A stretch of 64,000 nt of DNA from Styela clava (Eukaryota > Chordata > Ascidiacea > Stolidobranchia > Styelidae). The notes beneath the pieces were generated by a model. That model was given only the letters and a program-made list of their open reading frames with translations, searched no databases and had not been told where the DNA came from. Positions within the stretch are counted from its first letter, which is position 1, and every line of letters starts with the position of its first letter. Location: the NCBI RefSeq assembly GCF_964204865.1, contig NC_135250.1, positions 24,481,395 to 24,545,394 on the forward strand, given 5' to 3'. The position numbers were made by a program, and so were the translations under genes. Of this stretch, positions 46,740-58,135 are shown one piece after another.

Positions 46740-48717
46740 CGTAGGCTGAGTTATGTGATAACGTTGTCCTGACCTAGATAATCGTTTGTTCACTAATTTT
46801 CTATTCACGGTAGTGTGGGACCTGCAACCCTTAATTTAACGAAACTGAAATATATTCCAAGGAGTAAAATTGTAACACGTCTCTCTAAATTTTACTGGTA
46901 TGATATATTAGTTAATTTACTGCTATTGATCCGTAATTCTGAAAAGACTAGGACTTCGGAATTCGAATATCACAGTTGCATCGAAAATTTTCACTACATT
47001 GTGTACCGGTAGATTTTAGGACCTGAACAAACAATTTCCGCACCTTACTTTGAGCAGTTGTTGTGCCTAACGTCTGGATCAGATTTCCGTTTGTATTGTT
47101 TCCGCTGGCGAACCTATAAAGGATCTGTGTTAACTGTACATGACTGCATCCAGGCAAAGTTGATTTGAACTTGCTATCACAATTAATATACTCATTCCTT
47201 GCGTTGAACCAAAGCTAACTAACACCAACAGTGTAACTCAGAAACACTTAAAATTCCCCTTATATTTCATATCAGAACATACTTTCAACAATAGACTCAT
47301 ATACAATAACCGCTCAAAGAGATGTTCGCTACCATGGCAACGTCTCCCTAATGATAATAAACAATAACATTCAGACAAACAAAATCTATCACTTACGACA
47401 AAGAATATTTTCTCCAAAACGCTCTGTGTTGACATATTTAGTCTCGTTGATTTACCTTTTTTCAAAGATATACAAGACACATAAAAATAAAAAGCGTTTG
47501 GTTCTCACCCCCGCCATGATCAGACGTGATTTAGAGAGCTTAAATATGGCGACGTTATCAGCATGTGTTCCCAACTAAACTTATTTGATTCAAAACAATT
47601 CATAGATATCGCTTAGTTTCTAGATTGATAAAATTGTCAAATTGAAAAAAAAACTTTTCATACGATTGGAATAAATAACACAGTTGAAAATAACTGGCCT
47701 AATTTCTCGCTTGCTTGCTACAACAAACGCTGTATAGTCACTGATCATAGGACACTAATTTTAATAAATTAGGGACGTTTCACCCAACTTTTCATTTGCA
47801 AATTCAATAAATCCATTGATATATTAAATTATAAATAAAAAAATATCAATTTAATTGCAGATTATTAAAATTCTCAAGCGCAAAACTAAAATACAAACTA
47901 CAAGAAATGTGTATCTAAATTCAAAAATGCAAAATATAAATTACCATAAACATATACATACACGCTATATAATAATTGCTTGGACATAAGGCGCATCGAG
48001 TATAACTCAGGCATTAAACAAATAAAAAAAACTCAAATTTTGGACATGGAGTAGACTCCTGGATCCTTTTGTTATTATGCCCTTGTTATATATTATCGTT
48101 ATTGCTTTTCTCTTTGATTACTAGACCAATGGCTTTGACATTTTCAGTGGTTAAAGATATTTTTCGCTAGTAGGCTAATACTTTTATTTATTTCAAATAT
48201 TTGTGTGGATGTATAGGCTTCGTTTTTTTTGTGAGCTATGACGTCATCAAAATTTGCGCACTTTGTGGCACGCGAACGCATATCAGCGGATCTCGTGCTC
48301 AGCGAACGTCGGCGGATTTCGTGCTTATCGAAAGTGGGAAGTTTTTTATGGAGAATGGTAGACTGCGGTACCTCTTCTGGTAATACAGCGGTGAATGGTA
48401 TTTCAATTCACGTTGAAACTGATCCATGAAGAATGAATGGATCATCTTCACAGGACATGGAAAAGCTAAGACAGGACCTGTACCATTATCGGTACCATGG
48501 GTAGCCGAGTTGTCTGTGATAAATTGTCCGTGCAGTCGAGTTTTCCGCCGCGCGAAACGACCACTGGTGAGCTACCGGCTTACCGCATATGATTTACGGG
48601 GAATCGATGATAAAATATTAAGATTTTCCCTCCTTGTCCACATCATTGACCATATCTCTCTTATTATTATGGTTACTCGGAGAAAAAGTAAACGGCGATT
48701 TGTTCATAAAACAATAC
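46740..48717. other. Intergenic, no gene recognised
   Basis: Apart from a copy of the unclassified dispersed repeat at 48050-48330 I see no feature. That copy has GCGGATCTCGTGCTCAGCG and GCGGATTTCGTGCTTATCG in tandem at about 48277-48330. Confidence 0.4.
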
Positions 48718-48945
48718 GGTACTCCTGAAGTATGCGAACCAAGATGGCGGACACCGGAACTTAGCGTATACCAGGTTAGGGTTAGGGCATAATTTAATTC
48801 AAATTTTCCCTATTTTAGTTCTATTACGAGTTCGGGGACTAGCCAATTGACTCCCGTAGCATTTGTATCTGAAATTAGGGCCTAACCTGGTACACATACT
48901 ACGTTCCGATGTCCGCCATCTTGGTTCGCATACTACTGAAATACC
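48718..48945. mobile_element. Foldback MITE downstream of sulfotransferase gene 3
   Basis: The left arm GGTACTCCTGAAGTATGCG with CCAAGATGGCGGACACCGG mirrors the right arm with CCGCCATCTTGGTTCGCAT; the extreme right end is slightly degraded. It lies about 215 bases beyond the gene 3 stop on the minus strand. Confidence 0.82.
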
Positions 48946-49159
48946 AACAACGGTACAGGTACTGGTTTTAAGTTTGGCCGTTAAAGCACTAACTTCCCCA
49001 CACATTATGTATATCATCGTCATTGATCTTCAAGAAAAAAAAAGAATTTAAAATGAGCCTTATGGTCCATCAAATATGGTATATGGATTATTTTTTGTTG
49101 TATGTCTGTGCTTCAGTAAATTAGTTCGTTTTCAAAAATCTCAGAGGTATTTAGTCATT

Positions 49160-49165
49160 TTTATT
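49160..49165 (-). terminator. Possible polyA signal overlapping the stop of gene 3
   Basis: On the minus strand the last codon and stop read CAATAAAAAT, so AATAAA includes the TAA. I see no other AATAAA within the next 100 bases downstream. Confidence 0.3.
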
Positions 49166-52100
49166 GAACTAGCGAGGTAAAAATATGTATGAGGTATGCT
49201 ATAAACGCAACACAAATGGATAGTAATATCCCAACCCTGATATAAGTTTGTTTCAACACTATCTTTTGGAATCCACAATCGTATTTCCACCGGTTACAAA
49301 TAACTTGACGTGTCATTTCTCCGCGTACGTTCACAACTGGGAATGATTTTTCTGGAACATCTTTGTCCAGAAATTTGCACAGTGGCTCCCAGCCGTCTTT
49401 CACGTTGTATATCAACAGTTTCTCTTTCGGGCAAATTGATTTAACGTAGGAATTGTGCTGACGATACCGTGACCTTAAACAATGAACAATGTTATTTAAA
49501 AACAGATAAAATAAACAAACATTATAAATCTACCGTTTGAAGCGGTGTTTTGAGATATTTCTTCGTAAGAATAGGAAAGGTTATGCAAGATATATATATG
49601 GTAATGAATATAATATGGTCCCAATGGTTATTTTCATGATCTCATCCAAAGATGGAATTCACAATTTTAAGAACCGGTTCCCTTTGTATCGAACTCTCCT
49701 AACAACGGGTTCCCTCATTTCAGTAAACCATGCCCAACATACAGCCCAGTACGTTATATTCACTCATGTATGTTACTACGCAAGTTACATCAATATGACA
49801 CGCTTCAAATAAATCTAATATCCAACTTCCAAAACTCCAAATAGAACGCTATTCAGAACGGGTTCGCTGTTTTAAAGAGCCTACTGATTCCCACTACTTG
49901 TCTCACTCATAAAGGACTGTGACAATGTCAAAAAGACGGTGAGTTTGTTACATTGGCATCGATTTGAAAATAGAATACCAGATCTATTGAGATTTCCAGG
50001 ACGTTATAATTACTGAAATCGTTTCTATTCGAAATGACGTATTTTTTTCTGTGTGTCTTTCTGATATCAACATTGATAAAATGACAAATATCGATTTGCG
50101 GTAACTATATACATATCAGTGCGTTTCTAAATCATACTTTGATTTAAGGCTCGTGAGTCAGGAAAAATTTACAATCCACTCCCGAATTAAGACAAAGAAA
50201 AGTTTTGACTCCGACTCCGGGTTGTAAAATATTCCAACTCCAAGATGGCGCACAACCTGAACATAGTATGTGTACCAGGTTAGGTTTCAGGTTTTGCGCC
50301 ATCTTGTTGCACATACCTCTGGTGCACTAAAATTTTAGCGCATGAAGCCTTCTTGGACACACTATTAAGAAGACTTAGTAAATTTGAATCTTTTTGGGTA
50401 ACTACAGAAAATTTTGAAATTTTCATCAAAATTGAAAGTCTGAAATTCTGACTGCGGAATCCGAAGAATTTAGAATTTCATGCTCCAGTGAAACCCAGTC
50501 AAACTTCGACCGCCGAGTACAGCGGTTTCCGTTAGGCGGCGCCACAGCGCAGTGATTTTATTAGTATCTTAAATTAAAGGAAAATCAGGCAAAGACGGGA
50601 AATAAGTGTTCTACTTTTGAGTATAACACCGCTTTGATAAGATGTGTTCAGAACAGCAGGCATACACCTCTTATAATATGAAGTGCCTTTATTCTTTAGG
50701 CATACAAATTTTAGAACAAAATACAAATTAACGATCACAAAATTTAGTTTTGTTTAAAGGCAACAATTTTTTTTTCGTGTAGGTGCGACGAGATTTTTTC
50801 CTTTGATAATTTACCACCACACGAACAAAAATTTTGGCAACTGCTGCCCTAGCGCTACTTTCACTATCCATATTCTAAAAATATAAAACGGCATTTTACC
50901 TCAAAAATGCTTCTGGTAATGGTTTTCCATGCATTCTTGGAACTCCCAGAGAAGCTATCGTAAACGCAGTTTCTATTTTATGAAACGCAAAGGCTAGTGG
51001 TCCTGTGATAAAATGCATTCGGAAGTGCCGGAACAAATCGTTCTGTCTGAAAACAATATACAAGGAATTTCGAATTAAAATTCCGAGGAATATTTTGAGA
51101 ACAAGAGAAATAAAAACGATGAAATTAGAAAGCAATACAATTTGGTTACAAATACTCATTCAGGCCTCAAAACGTGGGGAATTGTGAATCAATTTTTGCG
51201 CGGATTCCATGAAATGTGACCATTATGTACAATTTATATTTGCCAAAAGCGGGTTCATGGCCATTAAATGCGAACACGATATTTTTGGATATTGTCTACT
51301 CGCGGTATTTGCGGTCATTGTGTTTTTATTAGGCATCCGAACCAAAGATTCCCGTTCCTCTTGTACAGCTAAAGCGCGTTTTATCTAGCAATAATTTTGC
51401 CAAGAATTACTTGCAAACGAGCATATTTGAATAACCTTACATGATCAGGTATTCATTTGCAACTTCTCTCTGTTTCAATACACTTTTCACCCATTCATCT
51501 TCACTCGATCTGACCATCAAAATAACCTGATTGAAAACAAAGAGTTTTTTTTATACATTTGATCGAACTACTAAACACTAAAAACTGAAGAGAACTTCTA
51601 CAGCCGATTTGAGTCAAGTTAAGTTTATTTTTTCAACCTACAAAATATCAATCACACAAAATCTTTGAGAAAAAAAAAATCACAAAACTTTACTGGGGAA
51701 AAAAAGTCGCGGGGGGACTGAAGCTGGTTGTCGAGCATCGACACCCAAGGTTCTAATATTTATTAAAAACATAGAGAATTTTATTTAAGAAACTGCTTAC
51801 TTTTGCATCTGGGAAAGCTTCATATATCTGTTCCCAGACTCCTATCGCAGGAAAGTCAGTCATTGCATCGACATTTTCTAAGATTCGTTGATAGTCTTTT
51901 ACGGTAACAGTGTTATTTAGGATCTAGAAAAATTACGGCGGAGATAGATAAAGAAAATTTCATCATAACAGGCACAGAGTGATCGAATTCAAAAACATTG
52001 ACTTCATTGACCAGGTCTCATCCTAACCAAATTCGTGCATCTGAAACAAATGATAACTGGCCAACATGGAACGGTAACAATATGGACTGAGCCGTCTTAA

Positions 52101-53216
52101 TCGGTTTTCTTCTGCCCCGGAATAAATAGGTAAATCCAGGATAAAAACCGCGAGCTGCTAATTTGCGAGATAATATTTCACAAAAATAGCCTCTCCGGAA
52201 AAAGAGTGAAGTACAGTTTTACGCCAATGGACTTTGGTGAGAATGTAGCTTTGCGAGAATGAAATTCGGCGGGGACTTTTTTGAGAGCGGTTTTTCGCGT
52301 AAATGTAATTTTACGAATGGTATTTTGCGATTTAAGTTCAAAAAAAAGTTTAGAATAAAATTTTATCCGTAAGAATTAGGATTGCACGGAAGCTTTGGTT
52401 TAAAATCGGGGCTCAGGAATAACAAGACAACTTTTATAATATGAGTTGGAATTAATACATTCTGCTTAATTAAACCACATTCTTAAATGTACCTTCTTAC
52501 AAAGTTAAATTTTCGAAAAAGATTATTTTTGTTGAAGTACATGCTCGCAAAGTGCTTCTCAAAACCCGTATTTGCAAACTCCATTGTAACAACAACGGTC
52601 TCGTAATAAATGATTCTCGTAAAACTATATTCTTGCAAAACCACTTGAGCACGCGAGAGCCATTCTCATTCAAAAAACTTTCTTTCATGTATATATATGA
52701 TTCTCTCTATCTTGTATGATGTAACCTATAGTGGGGGGAACACATATCAAATCACACTGTGTATATCAGGTGTTTATCAGTGTACACCTTTCTTTATTTT
52801 ATAAAATCGAATATTCTTAATATCTAAAACCAATTCAGAAAATGGTAAGCATAAGCAGTAATAAAGAATTATGTCAAGTATATAACTGATGTATGATCAC
52901 GTTAGTGGTCATCCTATATTAGAAACATTTTACTTGAAATTTTGGTGCCCCGAAGTATGTGCACCAAGATACAAACTGAACATAGTATTGTACCAGGTTA
53001 GGGTTATCAGGTTGTGCACCATCTTGTTGCACATACATCTGGAGCGCCGAATTTTTTTTAATGATTAAACTCATTAAAAACATTTACCTTGTCCCAGAGT
53101 TCTTTCTCGTGATAAAACTGTTCGAATACGTCATGTACATTATATCCAAGTATTCTTAAAGCTTCTGCGATGGTTTTTGTACCCGTTTTCTGTAGTCCTG
53201 CACATATTATCTTCAT
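49161..53216 (-). CDS. Sulfotransferase-like protein, tail-anchored (gene 3 of 4, 265 aa)
   Basis: Exons 53088-53216, 51801-51923, 51441-51526, 50900-51046, 49161-49473; phases 0, 0, 2, 2. Exon 3 is one codon longer than in genes 1 and 2. The protein opens MKIICAGLQKTGTKTIAEAL (PAPS loop), has NVDAMTDFPAIGVWEQIYEA in exon 2, VILMVRSSEDEWVKSV in exon 3 and FITGPLAFAFHKIETAFTIA in exon 4. Exon 5 has SRYRQHN, SICPKEKLLIYNVKDGWEPL, WKYDCGFQ and the terminal hydrophobic segment GILLSICVAFIAYLIHIF. It is closest to gene 2, so the two are likely recent duplicates. The stop codon overlaps an AATAAA, so the 3' UTR may be very short unless a later site is used. A short foldback MITE lies in intron 1. 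Confidence 0.9.
50238..50326. mobile_element. Foldback MITE, short variant, in intron 4 of gene 3
   Basis: CCAAGATGGCGCACAACCTG and a mirrored right arm with GCGCCATCTTG flank GTACCAGGTTAGG. Same short subtype as 20028 and 52944. Confidence 0.65.
52944..53048. mobile_element. Foldback MITE, short variant, in intron 1 of gene 3
   Basis: Starts GGTGCCCCGAAGTATGTGC and ends GCACATACATCTGGAGCGCC as in the short subtype, with ACCAGGTTAGGG in the middle. Confidence 0.7.
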
Positions 53217-54773
53217 ACCGTTACCGAACAGATTGAATAATCACTCAACGACGACGCAAATAGGTATAACACGATGTCGATTATTATTCTTCCAATTTTC
53301 CAACACTCACTTTTTGGCATATGAACCAATCGACAGTCGTCTTCATTTGAAAATGTTTCTACGTTGTGCGTCGCGTCATCCTTGTTATATTCAGTTAATA
53401 TGTAACTATAAATTCCCTTCTATTTTCAATTTTATCGATTGCGGGACTCCATATTAATCACTTTCTTTTTATATAGTTGTGGTAAGAGTAGGAAGATAAG
53501 AGATCACTGGAGAGTGAAAACCAAAAGTAAACTCGAATTCTATCTGTAATTGGGGATGTTTACTTTGAATGCCAATGGCTTTGTCAAGTCTGTCGGACAC
53601 TGTCTACTCTTTTTAAGTCCCTCATTTTAAGCAGCAGATCGCACACAGCATAAGTTGTAATTATGTGTATCTATTCGGCAAGACAACAACTTAGACCATG
53701 TGCTTGAAATAAGCATCTCATCATTGTTGCATTAATGCATTCAGCTTGTTAAAATTACCGTAATTTCATCTTCGATTCTTGATATAAGCGACATTAATTC
53801 ATATTTACATATCACGTGGTATCTCGAAAGTAATCTAATTTTGGTGCCTTGAGTGTGCGAATCCAGCGGTGCATAAACAGTGCTATTTCAGGTCATTGCC
53901 CTACAATGCAAAACAACCATTCGGCTTTCCAGCCATATCTATACGTTCGCTTAGTCGGTTTTGCATTGAAAGGGACAGGGTTTAGTTTGCCAACAAATTA
54001 TATATACACGGCCATCTCCTGGCAAAACAGTGTGTATTGCGCAAGTTTATATAATACTATAAATGGTATATTTACTTACTATACTGCACGGGCGAATGCA
54101 CTAGTTAAAAACCATATTTGTATTATATATATTTTTTTTTGTTTACATTGCTTTGTAAACCGAAAGTCAATAACATTTTTGAAACGTAATACTCAACGCA
54201 AACATGATTTCATCTCGTTATCGTAAGGGAAATCCTGTCTTCCATAGCGTCATACTTTTTCAAATACTTTCAATAATTTTGCTGGCCCGTGAATACGCAT
54301 TTGTCAAACTGTTATAAATTTGAAACTTTATCGATAAAAATAGGAAAGTTGTGATTTTATTTATTTATAAACAGCACTTATTGCCGATGCCTAAACTATC
54401 AAAATTGCAGTGGAATGCAGTAACATCTTATAGTGTTTATTTGAGTGTTTCTGTTGTTTTGACATTGCGGTTTTTTACACGGCTTGACATGAAGCCATAG
54501 CTGTCAGGGATATCATTAGCGGTTAGAAATCAGAATCAGGCTCGTATCTGTATAATAGCAGAAGAAATAGTTTTAAAATTCAATTTCAACGATTTTTATT
54601 TTGCAATGTACATACGTTCATGCACTTGGAATTTATTTCAACAAGCTTGGCGACCTGAGCTGGTAACTTTGTAAGAGATCGAGTTCGACTCCTCATCAAA
54701 CGTTTTATTCAGTTTTATCGTCATTTTCATAAATTCTCGGAAATTGTATCATAGACCTAGTTATTCTATAAAG
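53217..54773. other. Intergenic between divergent genes 3 and 4 (left part)
   Basis: Genes 3 and 4 are head to head with about 2.46 kb between start codons. The 125-codon plus-strand frame at 53849-54226 is unrecognised and without borders, so I do not call it. Confidence 0.4.
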
Positions 54774-55070
54774 CAGCGGTTTCAACCGGGGACAGATGGC
54801 CCACCAAGGGGGCCATGGAGCAGTTGGAGGGGGTCGCAGTGCTAGGCGCCAAACTAATTTTAATTTTCAACTTGCAAGAAATTTCTCCGTTTTCCTAGTT
54901 CCTTTTTTTGATTAGGGTATTTCACGTGGCATTTTCACGTTGTTGCATGAATTGTTTGAACATATTAGGACTTGGAAAGTCACACTCTAAATAACACTGG
55001 ATGATAAACAGGGAGGGGGGGTGCTAAAATCACATGAGAGCCACGAGCCATAAAATGTTGGGAACTGCTG
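54774..55070. mobile_element. hAT-type MITE in the divergent intergenic region
   Basis: Left end CAGCGGTTTCAACCGGGG and right-end complement CAGCAGTTCCCAACATTTT, with GGGGCC and ACGAGCC patches. Flanking octamers agree only partly, so the copy is old. Confidence 0.6.
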
Positions 55071-55575
55071 CACTTAAACTTTATTTTGTGTGATTAGTAT
55101 AGCAATGGGCATATGTATTTGATTATATGTGAAACATGTAAAACGTTATAAGACGTCGTATATCTGCGTGTGTGATTGTATACCCAGGTGACCGCGAATC
55201 ATCATGAATGACCTATTCTCTCTATGCCTTGTGTTGTATTACGTTACTGACCGACAAAGCATACGTTGATGGGCAAAGTATTCTATTCCATTTTATTGAT
55301 ATTTTTCTCAGGCTAATGCTAGATATTGATAAAACAAGATATATTCTTGCCTGGCCATACGAATTGCAACATAGTTTTCTATAAATCACCAAAATGATAA
55401 ATTATTAACCTTTGGGCGTTTCACGAGTGTATTTATTCAATGTGCCGATTAAATTTATAGCAAATATACATGCGAGAAGGCACTCATTTTGCGTTGTTGA
55501 GAACTTACGTCATAGGTGATTAGCCGGTGGGAGCCATCCAGAGCAAACACTGTAATCACCCCTGAATGTAGACTG

Positions 55576-55582
55576 TATAAAA
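55576..55582 (+). promoter_or_regulatory. TATA box of sulfotransferase gene 4
   Basis: TATAAAA in the context CTGTATAAAACGG, 97 bases before the ATG at 55673. That gives a 5' UTR of about 65-70 bases. Confidence 0.65.
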
Positions 55583-55672
55583 CGGTCCCTTATCACAATT
55601 TCGAGTCATCTTTTGACCTACTGCGCTTGCTGGACCCGATACTGTTTGTGTTGAGCTCATAGCGGTCCAAAA

Positions 55673-58099
55673 ATGAAGATTATATGTGCCGGAATCCCCA
55701 AAACGGGAACAAAAACAATGGCCGAAGCGTTAAGGATTCTTGGATATAACGTTCATGACGTTTTTCAACAATTTTTCTACCAAAAGGAGCTGTGGTCAAA
55801 GGTTAGTTGTACGTCATTGAGTAGTTGCCAGATTTCCTGTGTTGGCTAGTAACTAGTTAGCTAATATAACATTGTTTTTGAGCCAATTTGTACGATAGTT
55901 TATACTATAACGCTGAACAGATAACCAATCACAGGCAAGTTTTATATTGGAATTCAGTTCATGTAATTCCATATACGATCTTCCAATTACAATATTGGTG
56001 AGGACAAAAGTTTGGTGGCGGATTGAGTCACAAATGTAGGTTTTGATTCGCTCCATTGAAAATAAAAAACTCGCATAGCAGAGAGCCCTTGTCACGGGGA
56101 TGGAAATTATATTTCATATTAGCTCACGCTGGCATTGCATGACTCGGCTAAAATTTTGTTGGGTGAATGATTGGCGCAATCAACAGCAATTTTATTTCAA
56201 TTTCACACTAGACTTACAAAACCAAGCAAGTCAGGTCAATGTTATCTTATTCTCCACTTAAAACATTATCGTTCCGTTTGTTCCTATCGCTACGGTATTT
56301 CCTGCCGTAACGCTCAATTTAACTGAACTCGTATATCATGACTGAATCTGGAATCTTCAATATTATCTGATTCAAGATTTCTGGAAATTGTTAAAAGGTT
56401 TATGTAACCACGCTTGTTCGCCTCGACCGGCGGTAATGAAAAAGTTACCCGAATAAACACAACTCGATCACGTGCTTTGGAAATGGCTATATAGAGCAGG
56501 GGTTCTCAAACTTTTGGTGTTGCGGAGCCCCTGAAAAGGTTGACCATTATTCGCGGAGCCCCAAAAGAAATGTTAAAATTGTAGCTTTCCGATAAATATT
56601 CCTGAGTAAGTTAAAAGTACTTAACTTAATTTAAAGGCTAAACCTTTTTTTAATGGGGTTAATGCAAGTCATAAATAAATCAAAATTTCAAAGATAAATT
56701 ATATATACTCTTACTAAAGCTGTAAATTTGACGCTTGACAAACATATTAATAAACTAGGGGTCGAATCTTTTCCCTTTTGACATTTTCGGAAGACTTAAA
56801 ACTAAAAGGCTGCTAATAACGTGCGCGATTGCATTTTGTTACAATCACCGATAGTTTTCGTCAGCATGGCATGTTAAACATCTTTACGCCAGTGTTTATC
56901 CTCCCTAAATCAAAAATTTTCTTCGGCTTATAGACGTATTGTTCCACAATGACGACGATAATTGCTTTTTTGTTCTCGTGGGGAATTATGAGTTCAATGT
57001 GAAAAACATGTTACCATATATAGTCATCGGCGACGAAATGCTAAAAATAATAATTAATAATAAAGAGGTAAATCCGCAACTCAAATTTCTTGATTGAAAA
57101 ACGGCATTCCAAAATATTAAATTTCAAAATAAAAGATCACACTATAAGTTTGGTTTTAGCAGACTCACGTCAGATTAAAAACGCTTTTATAGGCATTGTA
57201 AATCACAAAATTTGGTGTAATGTTAGGTTTTCTTTGGTTATTCGTAGTACAGTAACTGAGAAATCGAAACACAGTCAATTGTGTGCGCGATTTATCTTTT
57301 TTTTATTCTGAAACTACCGACGGAGCCGCATGCATTAAAATAAATTTCAATCGTATTTTGCCCAGATCTTGTGATTTTTTTAACGGCGATATCTTGCTTA
57401 ATAATAATCTCGAGTGCAAAAGAACAAATCAAGTTTGACAAATTCCAAGATCGCAAAAATACGACTCCAATTTATTCATAGGTGGCAGTTTATCACGTAT
57501 TTTATGTTATTTTAGAATAGTATTCCTTCATTTTAGTAATCCTAATAGTAATCTCGAATGAAACTTGAGTAACTATGAGTACAATTGAATTATTACGACG
57601 AGACACTTTAAATGCTCGCATCGACCATACATTGAATATTTTACGCAACAGAAATCTCGTTATCCGTTTTTTATAATCGCAAAGAATGTTGCGCGGAAAT
57701 TTCCGATTCAAATCCCCACCTCTTGAGAATCCTGGCTGCGCTCCAGCTTATAAATAATGTCATTTTTCGATTCCGCCTCTTTGCCATATTTCGAGGCTAT
57801 AATGTTGTCAAATTTTATCAAAGCTGTTATTGTTTCTTTGAACAGTTACAAAACTAGTCATTATTTTAAAAATTAATCGGATAGCTCACGGAGCCCCTAG
57901 GTTTCTCTCGCGGAGCCCTGGGGCTCCGTACGGAGCACTTTGAGAACCTATGATATAGAGTATAAAATGATCTTTTGTACTCCCGCGACAAAAAACCACC
58001 TCGCCACTGCTCAAAAAATTAGTAATTATTTATTGTCACAGTTTTAGATATTGTTACTGTGTTTAATCGAATTAGGGGTCTGCATAATAGTGTATAAAC

Positions 58100-58135
<36 letters not shown>

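Noticed and set aside
53170-53457. Plus-strand frame opposite gene 3 exon 1
   Set aside because: Overlaps the start exon of gene 3 in antisense and has no family resemblance.
53849-54226. 125-codon plus-strand frame
   Set aside because: Composition is not protein-like, there are no borders or motif, and it sits in the divergent intergenic region.
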